The notes under the pieces are model-generated. The model was given only the letters and a program-made list of their open reading frames with translations. It ran no database searches and was not told the origin of the DNA. Both the position numbers and the translations under genes were made by a program. DNA of 11,936 nt from contig JBGQAM010000052.1 of NCBI GenBank assembly GCA_041494275.1, forward strand, positions 1 to 11,936, given 5' to 3'. How positions within the stretch are numbered: position 1 is the stretch's first letter; each line of letters begins with the position of its first letter. Shown one piece after another: positions 6,607 through 11,936 of the stretch. The DNA is from COMBO-56-21 sp041494275. GTDB lineage: Archaea; Thermoplasmatota; Thermoplasmata; UBA10834.

Positions 6607-8148
6607 TCAGCTGTATCCGCGCTTGTCGTCGTGGACGTGGTAGTTCCAGTAGTGGTATGGCGAGGACTCCTTCTCAGACGTGCTGACATCTGAGGAGAGA
6701 CCGCCCATGTAGCTCCCGTATCTCTCCTTAATCTGCTCCTCTACGGGGCGTGCCCGCTTGAGAGCATCTTTGATGTGCTTCGCTTCGATAAGCGTTGCAT
6801 TCTCAATGACTGCAACATCCCCTGCGGCTCTCACGAGTCCGCCGAGTTCCCTTAGCCTCAGGGTGAGCGATTTGTCCTTGTTGTCAATGGCCTTCGCCCT
6901 CTTCTTGGCCTCTTCTATGATCAGCTCGACCGCATCCCTGCCAGCGTGTGGGATCCTCGCGTCCATGACGATCTCCTGAGCGACGAACTGCATGAGCTTG
7001 AACCTGTTCTCCACTGTGTCCGGCATGACGGTCTCGACCAGAACCTCATAGCCTCCGCCGTTGATTCTCGACCTGAGCGGGGACATGATGTGAGGGAGGT
7101 CCTGTATGTTGCAGGCGCCGACGAATATGAAGTCACATGGAACGTTGTCCACCCGCACGCTCGCGCCAGCGCTCTGCGGGTTCCTTCCTTGGATCGGGAA
7201 GCGCTTTTCCTGCATTCCCGTCAATATGAATCTCTGGAGATGGCCCAGGTGTGGTAGCTCATCGATGAACAAGACGCCCTGATGAGCGCTATGGATGGCG
7301 CCAGCAACGACTCGATCATAGGGCTGGGTCCCGAGCTGAGGATGGCCGCCATAGGGATCGTGCCGCACGTCGCCCAGAAGCTCGACCTCACTTGCACCGG
7401 TTGCCAGAACGAAAGGATTCCTATCGATAGGCACGATGACCTTCTTCGGACTCTCCTTCTCGAGCTCGCGCCGTTTCTCGAGAGCTTGCTGGTCCAGAAC
7501 CTTGATCATCTCGCCGGCCCGCTCGAAAACGACAACCTCCTCCTTGCCGAACCTCTTCCTGGTCGTAGTGACGCGCTCCCTGCCTGCCATCTGCCCCATC
7601 GTTACTTCGACAAGGCCGCCCAGCAGGTCTCCGAACGGGTTGTTCGGCGTGGAGCGGACCTGAGCGACTTTTGCCCTCGCGCATTTTGGGCAGAAGCTGT
7701 CTTTCGGCGAGGAATAGGTTCCGCAGCTCGCGCACCGGTATCCTAGTCGCTCAGCAACATTGACGGGAGCCTCCTTGGGATCGATGAACTCCCCCTCTGC
7801 GTAGCCTTTGGATTCGAGTTCCTTCGTGACCTCGTCGAATCCCTTTACCTCGACAAGCGGTCTCTCAGGGTTCTCCGGATTGTGGACCACCCTGATCTCC
7901 TCTGTCGGCCGGCTGAGATGGAGGGCCAGCGCCTGCGCTATCATTGATTTCCCTGTTCCAGGAGGCCCTACCAGGAGGAAGTGGCGTCTCTGAGACGCCG
8001 CTATCCTGGCAAGTCTGACCGCTTCGTCCTGTCCGATGACTCTCTGCAGCGGGTCAGATGAGATCTTGATGTCCTCGGTGGTCTCCAATTCGTCAAGGAA
8101 CCTTGGAGATTCCTCTGAATGCTCGTCTTCCTTGGGCATTTCGGTCAC
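6607..8148 (-). CDS. Lon-like AAA+ ATPase with zinc ribbon, lacking the protease domain
   Basis: The 513-residue product follows archaeal LonB through its AAA+ module. Seen are GQDEAVRLARIAASQRRHFL, Walker A GPPGTGKS (61-68), LLGDVRHDPYGG, Walker B GVLFIDEL (291-298), GMQEKRFPIQGR, sensor-1 region FVGACN, PLRSRINGGGYEV, MPDTVENRFKLMQFVAQEI, and the lid LTLRLRELGGLVRAAGDVAV. Two things differ. Between Walker A and B, where LonB has membrane segments, there is a soluble insert with a zinc ribbon (C139-x2-C142-x10-C153-x2-C156). The protein also stops about 45 residues after the lid, so the Ser-Lys protease domain is absent. The stop lies only 9 bp from the convergent GNAT gene, so no detached protease piece can follow. 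The tail is rich in Tyr, His and Trp. The start is GTG 8148, 5 nt after the dnaG stop; ATG 8139 is the alternative. The role is unknown; remodelling or chaperone work is inferred. Confidence 0.88.
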   Translation of the reverse strand: MTEMPKEDEHSEESPRFLDELETTEDIKISSDPLQRVIGQDEAVRLARIAASQRRHFLLVGPPGTGKSMIAQALALHLSRPTEEIRVVHNPENPERPLVEVKGFDEVTKELESKGYAEGEFIDPKEAPVNVAERLGYRCASCGTYSSPKDSFCPKCARAKVAQVRSTPNNPFGDLLGGLVEVTMGQMAGRERVTTTRKRFGKEEVVVFERAGEMIKVLDQQALEKRRELEKESPKKVIVPIDRNPFVLATGASEVELLGDVRHDPYGGHPQLGTQPYDRVVAGAIHSAHQGVLFIDELPHLGHLQRFILTGMQEKRFPIQGRNPQSAGASVRVDNVPCDFIFVGACNIQDLPHIMSPLRSRINGGGYEVLVETVMPDTVENRFKLMQFVAQEIVMDARIPHAGRDAVELIIEEAKKRAKAIDNKDKSLTLRLRELGGLVRAAGDVAVIENATLIEAKHIKDALKRARPVEEQIKERYGSYMGGLSSDVSTSEKESSPYHYWNYHVHDDKRGYS

Positions 8149-8153
8149 GATGT

Positions 8154-9437
8154 TCAGCTGAGGTCCTCTTTCGTCAGCACCTCGACGCTCGTCGGGAGCT
8201 TGGCGATGTTACCCAGTTTAACACCGACTACCGTACTGATATTCTTTTCCACCGCGATATCGAGTACGCGTTGCGTGATTATCCCGTCAAGGATGACCGC
8301 GATCACGGCCTCGGAGGTTTCTTTGAGAGTATCCGCAAGCATGCTTACATGGACTTCCTTGAGCACATTCCCGGCGGAGTTGAGCAGCTTGGCCTTCGAT
8401 GTGTTGATGAGCTCCTCCAACACCAATTTGTATCTCGCCTGCTCAGGGGAGAACCTCTTCACAGCCTTCTCCTCGACAGGCCGAGGCAGGGGCTTTTGTT
8501 CCCTCTCCCTGACGTGTCTTCCTCTGTCCTCTTCACGTCTGTTGCGGTCGCCACGCTCTTCCTCGCGTCTGACCTCTTTTTGACCATTCTTAGGTGCTCC
8601 AGAAGGTATGTTGAGCATTTCTGCAAACTGGTCTGCTGGAGCCTTGTTCCTCAAGCATTTGACGATCTGCTTCTGCGTGAGTTCCTCGACTTCTTGACCA
8701 GCAGGGGCTCTCGCGACGAAGTCGACCTCGGCCACCTGCAGCAACTCCCTGAGAATCAGCTCGCCGCCTCGATCTCCATCGACAAAAGCTGTCACGACCT
8801 TCTCCTTGGACAGATCGATGATCGTCTGAGGCACGTTGGTCCCCTCGACGGCTATTATATTCTTGATGCCGTACTTGAGAAGGTTCAGAACATCCGAGCG
8901 TCCCTCGACCACGATGATCGCATCCGAGTCCTCGATGTTCGGACCAGCTGGCAATCTCTCTTTGCCGTAGTGCATGACCTCTTCGATCTGTACTGATTGT
9001 CTCACGGAGTCCGCAAGATCGACCCCGCTCACCTTCGATGCCTTGAGCAGTTCGGTGAGCAGTTGCTTCGCGCGCTCTACGATCTTGTTCCTCTTTGAGA
9101 CCCTGACATCCTCGATCTTCTCGATGGATATCCTTGCCTTGCACGGGCCAACCCTGTCGATTGTCTCTAGGGACGACGCAAGTATCGCTGTCTCAACCTG
9201 GTCGAGACTAGAAGGAACATAGACTATTCCCTCGGACTTGCCCTTGCTAGAGCTCACTTCGACTTCGATTCTTCCAATCCTGCCACTCTTCTGAAGGTCT
9301 CTCAGATCCAGCTCGTCGCCGAGAAGGCCTTCAGTCTGTCCAAAGATAGCGCCTACGATGTCCGGCTTCTCGACAATTCCATCCGTCGAGAGCTTCGCGG
9401 AAATCAGGTACTTCGTTGTACTTGGATCTATATCCAT
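8154..9437 (-). CDS. dnaG: Archaeal DnaG primase-like protein (TOPRIM)
   Basis: The 427-residue protein is archaeal DnaG. It opens with MDIDPSTTKYLI as the family does. The TOPRIM domain lies at about 170-247: IIVVEGRSDVLNLLKYGI gives the catalytic glutamate (about E178), and FVDGDRGG gives the metal-binding D220 and D222. A conserved C-terminal domain ends the protein. Archaeal DnaG is known as an exosome component that binds Csl4 and has some primer-making activity; the main replicative primase is PriSL. Between the two parts lies a highly charged Arg/Glu linker at about 287-325. ATG 9437 is preferred because GGAAGTGA sits 5 nt upstream; GTG 9446 would add three residues. The Lon-like ATPase gene starts 5 nt after its stop, so the two are very likely co-transcribed and translationally coupled. 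Confidence 0.95.
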   Translation of the reverse strand: MDIDPSTTKYLISAKLSTDGIVEKPDIVGAIFGQTEGLLGDELDLRDLQKSGRIGRIEVEVSSSKGKSEGIVYVPSSLDQVETAILASSLETIDRVGPCKARISIEKIEDVRVSKRNKIVERAKQLLTELLKASKVSGVDLADSVRQSVQIEEVMHYGKERLPAGPNIEDSDAIIVVEGRSDVLNLLKYGIKNIIAVEGTNVPQTIIDLSKEKVVTAFVDGDRGGELILRELLQVAEVDFVARAPAGQEVEELTQKQIVKCLRNKAPADQFAEMLNIPSGAPKNGQKEVRREEERGDRNRREEDRGRHVREREQKPLPRPVEEKAVKRFSPEQARYKLVLEELINTSKAKLLNSAGNVLKEVHVSMLADTLKETSEAVIAVILDGIITQRVLDIAVEKNISTVVGVKLGNIAKLPTSVEVLTKEDLS

Positions 9438-9457
9438 TCTTTTCACTTCCTTTCACG

Positions 9458-9462
9458 AAAAA
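9458..9462 (-). terminator. T-run after the hairpin, possible terminator or attenuator
   Basis: The minus strand reads TTTTT 7 nt beyond the hairpin and about 20 nt before the dnaG ATG. Archaeal termination often uses short U-runs, so transcripts may partly end here. A five-base run alone is weak evidence. Confidence 0.27.
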
Positions 9463-9469
9463 CAGCTTC

Positions 9470-9540
9470 GTCAACCTGCTCCTGTCGGCTTACTGGGACT
9501 GCCGTTTCCAGCCTCGGCCCACCAGCCGACGGGGGTTGAC
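9470..9540 (-). ncRNA. Long structured hairpin in the dnaG leader; candidate leader element or small RNA
   Basis: These 71 nt fold on themselves. An outer 7-bp stem GTCAACC/GGTTGAC pairs 9534-9540 with 9470-9476. An inner 7-bp stem GTCGGCT/AGCCGAC pairs 9524-9530 with 9484-9490. Further pairs TGGG/CCCA (9518-9521 with 9494-9497) and CCG/CGG (9515-9517 with 9502-9504) close a 10-nt loop. On the minus strand it lies between promoter-like boxes and the dnaG start, and is followed 7 nt later by TTTTT. It does not look like tRNA, 5S rRNA, RNase P or SRP RNA. The fold is seen directly; that it is transcribed or regulatory is inference. The rest of the 296-bp spacer between the SAMP-like gene and dnaG holds only the two promoter-like boxes and two tiny ORFs. 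Confidence 0.4.
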
Positions 9541-9607
9541 AGACATCTAGCCCATGAGGATCTGGCCACTGCCGCGAGGCGGTCCCAAATCCTTTGACAT
9601 TCACTTG

Positions 9608-9615
9608 ATTATAGG
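9608..9615 (-). promoter_or_regulatory. Second TATA-like box upstream of the hairpin
   Basis: The minus strand reads CCTATAAT. A start about 25 bp downstream falls near 9586 and would place the whole hairpin within the first 120 nt of the transcript. It is the nearer of the two candidate boxes for dnaG. Confidence 0.35.
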
Positions 9616-9671
9616 ATGATATGTCAGATGAAGTTTGATGCGCTGTTCTTCGGCACTACTAATACGCGGGT

Positions 9672-9687
9672 CGATAAATACTTTTCC
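9672..9687 (-). promoter_or_regulatory. Probable promoter for dnaG and its leader (BRE plus TATA)
   Basis: The minus strand reads GGAAAAG followed by TATTTATCG, a good archaeal BRE/TATA pair. It predicts a start near 9650 and therefore a leader of about 210 nt before dnaG, which is long for an archaeon. Confidence 0.5.
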
Positions 9688-9733
9688 TCACTCGCAATAA
9701 TAATTGTCCGTCTTATAGCCAGTAGCCCGTGAT

Positions 9734-9943
9734 TCACCCTCCGGACACGACAGATATCAGCTTCAGCTCGTCGCCGTCTTCGAGCTTCTCGTCCAGCGGC
9801 AACGGCTCATCGTTCCTGATGGGAATCCACTGGTCCGGGTAGAGCCCAAGCGCCCTGATCGCCTGCTCGACCGAGGAATCCTTCTCGAGGTTGATGCGCT
9901 TCGTTTCCTTCTTCGTCGGGAGCAGGTGAATGGTGACTATCAT
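9734..9943 (-). CDS. MoaD/ThiS-family ubiquitin-like protein (SAMP-like)
   Basis: This is a small beta-grasp protein of 69 residues ending in VVSGG, the terminal diglycine that is adenylated and thiocarboxylated by an E1-like enzyme. The core SVEQAIRALGLYPDQW, IPIRNDEPLPLDEKLEDGDE and LKLISVVSGG matches ThiS/MoaD and small archaeal modifier proteins. These serve as sulfur carriers for tRNA thiolation or molybdopterin/thiamine synthesis, or as protein modifiers; which applies here cannot be told. ATG 9943 (MIVTIHLL) is preferred to ATG 9976. The longer form adds 11 residues with no counterpart in the family, and its start overlaps a TATA-like box (TAAATATGG) that would give a start site near 9950. 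No E1-like or ThiF/MoeB gene is in the window. It lies upstream of dnaG on the same strand but is separated by 296 bp and new promoters. Confidence 0.88.
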   Translation of the reverse strand: MIVTIHLLPTKKETKRINLEKDSSVEQAIRALGLYPDQWIPIRNDEPLPLDEKLEDGDELKLISVVSGG

Positions 9944-9972
9944 CGCACGACCCTTCGCTCGAATGCGCTCGT

Positions 9973-9985
9973 CCATATTTACTCT
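9973..9985 (-). promoter_or_regulatory. TATA-like promoter of the SAMP-like gene
   Basis: The minus strand reads AGAGTAAATATGG, preceded by a purine-rich stretch. Its centre is about 35 bp before ATG 9943, predicting a leader of roughly 10 nt. It overlaps the alternative upstream ATG at 9976, which argues against that start. Confidence 0.45.
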
Positions 9986-10055
9986 TTCTTAGTTCTTGGA
10001 ACCATTCATAGGTTGCGCCCAATTTGGCTCCGACGGAATAGGTCTATTGAAAACG

Positions 10056-10065
10056 CCAAATACTT
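10056..10065 (+). promoter_or_regulatory. TATA-like box for the tRNA-Ser gene
   Basis: CCAAATACTT, preceded by GAAAACG, lies about 39 bp before the tRNA 5' end. This is a normal distance for an archaeal tRNA promoter with a short 5' trailer removed by RNase P. Confidence 0.42.
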
Positions 10066-10099
10066 GACCGATAATGCATGAGGGACAATCCAGCATACT

Positions 10100-10186
10100 G
10101 CCGAGGTAGCTAAGCCCGGTTTAAAGCGGTAGCCTCGAGAGCTACTGGTGCTTGTCACCACGGGAGTTCAAATCTCCCCCTCGGCG
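10100..10186 (+). tRNA. tRNA-Ser (anticodon CGA)
   Basis: A complete 87-nt cloverleaf is present. The acceptor stem is GCCGAGG with CCTCGGC (10100-10106/10179-10185) and the discriminator is G. The D stem is GCT/AGC with GG in the loop. The anticodon stem is GTAGC/GCTAC with loop CTCGAGA, placing the anticodon CGA at 10136-10138; it decodes UCG. A long class II variable arm TGGTG/CACCA (10146-10160) and T arm GGGAG-TTCAAAT-CTCCC follow. Long variable arm, anticodon and discriminator G all agree on serine. No intron is present at the usual position after the anticodon, and CCA is not encoded. No clear T-run follows it. Confidence 0.96.
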
Positions 10187-10225
10187 CTGGCCTCACATGT
10201 CATGGGCCGTCTGGCGGATGCTAGG

Positions 10226-10234
10226 GGTTAATAT
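10226..10234 (+). promoter_or_regulatory. apgM promoter (TATA box)
   Basis: GGTTAATAT is identical to the core of the fbp box. Its centre lies about 31 bp before ATG 10262, so the predicted start is only about 6 nt ahead of the ATG. With no Shine-Dalgarno in between, the transcript is probably leaderless or nearly so. Confidence 0.58.
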
Positions 10235-10261
10235 CGAGCCGCACCATTCAGCACTCGCGCC

Positions 10262-11488
10262 ATGACAGCCAAGAAGATGCTCATGATCGTATGCGACGGC
10301 CTTTCCGACAGGCCAGTGAGAGAGTTGGACAACAAGACCCCTCTTCAATTTGCGAAGAAGCCCGCAATGGACGCACTCTCTAGGCATGGCGTCAACGGCA
10401 CGATGGACGTCATTGGACCTGGTGTCATCCCTGGAAGCGACACTGCGCATCTGGCCCTCTTGGGGTACGACCCGTACACGGTCTACACCGGGCGCGGCCC
10501 GATTGAGGCGGCAGGTGCGGGCGTTGCTCTAGACAAAGGTGATGTTGCTTTCAGGTGCAACTTCGCCACTGTTGACAAGAACGGAATGATCACTGACAGA
10601 CGGGCTGGGCGGATCAAGTCCGGGACCGACGAACTGGCCAGAGCGATAACTGGCATGAAGATCGAAGGTGTCGAGGTCATATTCAAGGAAGGATCGGAAC
10701 ACAGGGGTGTCCTCGTCCTCAAGGGCAAAGGCCTGGACCACAGGGTATCGGATGTCGACCCTCACGTCGAGGGCCTTGTCCTGGAGTCAAGACCTCTGTC
10801 GCCAAAAGCAGAGAAGACTGCGAACGTAGTGAACCAGTTCGTGAAGAAATCCTCGGCGATTCTCGCATCCAGTCCAGTCAACATCAGGCGGGTGAAAGAT
10901 GGACTCCATCCAGCGAACATCATCCTTCCTAGGGGAGCGGGCAGCACCAAGGCCCTCGAACCTTTGACCGATCGCTACGGGATCACTTGTGCGGCTGTCG
11001 CTGGCGTGACCCTTGTGAAGGGACTCTGCCGCATCGTGGGTATGGATGTGCCTGATGTCCCTGGCGCTACGGGAGGTCTGGATACGGACTACAAGGCAAA
11101 AGCCGACGCCGCGCTTAGTCTGCTGCAGAACCACGACTTCGTTTTCGTGAACGTTAAGGCGGGTGATGTCGCCGGGCACGACGGCGATTTCCGAATGAAG
11201 GTTCGCGTGGTAGAGAACATCGACATGATGCTTGGCATCCTGCTGAAGGATATGAAGGAGGATGTCGTCGTCGCTTTGACCTGCGATCATACGACGCCTG
11301 TTGCTGTCAAGGAGCACAGCGCAGACCCAGTGCCGATCACAATTTCGGGAGGCGGTGCGCGCGTTGACGGAGTGCGCGAGTTCGACGAGATATCATGTGC
11401 CTCGGGAGCTCTCGGAAGAATGAGGGGCATGGACTTGATGCCGACTATGTTGGGAATGGCGGACCGCGCGAGAAAATTCGGAGCTTAG
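10262..11488 (+). CDS. apgM: 2,3-bisphosphoglycerate-independent phosphoglycerate mutase, archaeal type
   Basis: The 408-residue protein is the archaeal iPGM of the alkaline-phosphatase superfamily. It interconverts 3- and 2-phosphoglycerate in glycolysis and gluconeogenesis with two bound divalent metals. Visible landmarks are D12 in MIVCDGLSDRP, the phosphorylated nucleophile S59 in VIPGSDTAHLALLGYDP, and YTGRGPIEAAGAGV. The C-terminal metal sites are VNVKAGDVAGHDGD (D302, H306) and TCDHTTPVAVKEHSADPVPI (D342, H343, H352). The length matches the family (about 400-415). ATG 10262 is supported by MTAKKMLMIV, with the nucleotide fold starting at once, and by a TATA box at a distance that gives a leaderless message. 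It is a single gene, convergent with the MIP18 gene across 16 bp. The shared TATA core with fbp is suggestive but may only be the consensus. Confidence 0.95.
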   Translation: MTAKKMLMIVCDGLSDRPVRELDNKTPLQFAKKPAMDALSRHGVNGTMDVIGPGVIPGSDTAHLALLGYDPYTVYTGRGPIEAAGAGVALDKGDVAFRCNFATVDKNGMITDRRAGRIKSGTDELARAITGMKIEGVEVIFKEGSEHRGVLVLKGKGLDHRVSDVDPHVEGLVLESRPLSPKAEKTANVVNQFVKKSSAILASSPVNIRRVKDGLHPANIILPRGAGSTKALEPLTDRYGITCAAVAGVTLVKGLCRIVGMDVPDVPGATGGLDTDYKAKADAALSLLQNHDFVFVNVKAGDVAGHDGDFRMKVRVVENIDMMLGILLKDMKEDVVVALTCDHTTPVAVKEHSADPVPITISGGGARVDGVREFDEISCASGALGRMRGMDLMPTMLGMADRARKFGA

Positions 11489-11504
11489 AAATCCCCTTGA
11501 TGCT

Positions 11505-11786
11505 TCAGGTCTCTTTCAGGGTCTTGTTGATGTGGTCTTCCATCACGTGACCCACGATTGTCACATTGACCTTCTTGACGCCCTTGACCCCTTCGAGCCT
11601 TCGCTTGATATTCTGCGCGAGCTGTATGCCCAGCGGACAGAATGGAGATGTGGGTCTGAATGTTAGACTTACCGATTTGTCTGTCACCTTAAGTTCGGAA
11701 ATGAGTCCCATCTCGTAGACGCTGATGTTCGTGTGTGGATCGATGATCTCTCTGAGCGTCGATATGACTTCTTTCTCAGTCGCCAT
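11505..11786 (-). CDS. MIP18/DUF59-family protein, Fe-S assembly type
   Basis: This 93-residue protein has the MIP18 (DUF59, PaaD/SufT-like) fold. Its pattern is LREIIDPHTNISVYEMGLI, then a strand VSLTFRPTSPFCPLG with the conserved cysteine (C50), then a helix LAQNIKRRLEGVKGVKKVNV. Members help mature iron-sulfur proteins, and the cysteine in the T-x-P-x-C-P loop is the functional hallmark. Here the loop reads TSPFCPLG, slightly different from the common TxxxCP. The typical D-P-E/H and D/E-x-G-L-I elements are present. Length is about 95-100 in stand-alone members, so it is complete. No suf genes are in view, so the client is unknown. The start ATG 11786 is not supported by a strong Shine-Dalgarno. 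It stands convergent to apgM. Confidence 0.87.
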   Translation of the reverse strand: MATEKEVISTLREIIDPHTNISVYEMGLISELKVTDKSVSLTFRPTSPFCPLGIQLAQNIKRRLEGVKGVKKVNVTIVGHVMEDHINKTLKET

Positions 11787-11825
11787 TCTGCAATCGCCTA
11801 TTCCCTTCTGCTGTAACCTTGCTGT

Positions 11826-11839
11826 CGTAACTTTTAGGC
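11826..11839 (-). promoter_or_regulatory. Possible promoter of the MIP18 gene
   Basis: The minus strand reads GCCTAAAAGTTACG in an AT-rich patch about 46 bp before the ATG, predicting a leader near 20 nt. Another AT-rich stretch (GTTAACTTAATC) lies about 15 bp further upstream, so the choice is uncertain. Confidence 0.28.
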
Positions 11840-11873
11840 TGTAGATTAAGTTAACGCATTTGTCTTCTGGTCG

Positions 11874-11936
11874 TCATATGGATTGTCTCTGCTTCTTGAA
11901 GTAGTCCAGGACGATCTTCCTCTGTCCTTTTCGCAG
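11874..11936 (-). CDS. C-terminal end of an unidentified protein (runs off right edge)
   Basis: The minus strand enters the window in an open frame reading LRKGQRKIVLDYFKKQRQSI and then stops with TGA at 11874-11876. Only 20 residues are visible. The amphipathic, basic helix and the fit with GC-rich codon use suggest a true gene end ahead of the MIP18 gene, but 21 codons can be open by chance. I do not recognise the family. Confidence 0.35.
   Translation of the reverse strand: MRKGQRKIVLDYFKKQRQSI

Noticed and set aside
8103..8996. Plus-strand open frame of 297 codons opposite dnaG.
   Set aside because: It is antisense to dnaG, spans the dnaG-ATPase junction, and has no domain signature; it reflects codon bias of the opposite strand.
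9470..9540. The dnaG-leader hairpin as a tRNA (7-bp outer stem, about 71 nt) or H/ACA guide RNA.
   Set aside because: There is no anticodon arm, no T-loop TTCRA and no separate D arm. The ACA after the inner stem lacks a proper pseudouridylation pocket and no kink-turn is evident.
9541..9605. Small plus-strand ORF of 21 codons starting ATGAGGATC in the dnaG leader region.
   Set aside because: It is short, has no ribosome binding site and lies antisense to the probable leader transcript.
9601..9660. C/D box guide RNA, suggested by repeated ATGAT/GATGA-like words.
   Set aside because: No full RTGATGA C box is paired with a CTGA D box on the same strand at suitable spacing.
1..11936. CRISPR arrays, insertion sequences, integrase, attachment sites or other mobile-element traces.
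   Set aside because: No regularly spaced direct repeats, transposase motifs or terminal inverted repeats were seen; the tRNA-Ser is not followed by an integrase or a repeated tRNA 3' end. The region reads as core chromosome.

Overview
The window looks like a piece of an archaeal chromosome, most likely a Thermoplasmata-type euryarchaeote. The evidence is a set of archaeal-type information and central-metabolism genes: archaeal TOPRIM primase DnaG, the bifunctional fructose-bisphosphate aldolase/phosphatase, short archaeal triosephosphate isomerase, archaeal apgM phosphoglycerate mutase and an ADP-forming acyl-CoA synthetase alpha subunit. TATA-box promoters and some near-leaderless starts agree with this. 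The lineage call is inference. Coding density is high. Stops seen are TGA and TAG only.

Layout. Positions 1-382 (minus) hold the N-terminal part of a prenyltransferase/squalene-cyclase-like toroid protein that runs off the left edge. Positions 449-1864 (minus) hold acdA, which is divergent from a plus-strand block: fbp (2086-3219) and tpiA (3234-3914), tightly spaced, then a secreted, membrane-anchored lamin-tail/phospholipase-D/PKD protein (to 6143) and an Ard1/RimI-like GNAT acetyltransferase (6154-6597). Converging on this block is a minus-strand block: an upstream MoaD/ThiS/SAMP ubiquitin-like protein (9734-9943), a 296-bp spacer with promoters and a long imperfect hairpin, dnaG (8154-9437), and a Lon-type AAA+ ATPase (6607-8148) only 5 nt after dnaG. 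On the right, a tRNA-Ser(CGA) gene (10100-10186) is followed by apgM (10262-11488, plus). This converges on a MIP18/DUF59 iron-sulfur-assembly-type gene (11505-11786, minus), with a fragment of another minus-strand gene at the right edge.

How the genes fit together. fbp, tpiA and apgM are three steps of gluconeogenesis/glycolysis, and fbp and apgM carry an identical 9-bp TATA core. acdA fits energy conservation by acetate or other acyl-acid formation. The SAMP-like protein and the MIP18 protein point to sulfur transfer and Fe-S assembly but are not adjacent.

The least ordinary item is the dnaG-linked AAA+ protein. It aligns by eye with archaeal LonB through the whole ATPase module, but it has a four-cysteine zinc ribbon where LonB has its membrane insertion. 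It ends where the Ser-Lys protease domain should begin. The second is the structured leader or possible small RNA just ahead of dnaG. The cell-surface LTD-PLD-PLD-PKD-TM protein is also worth attention.
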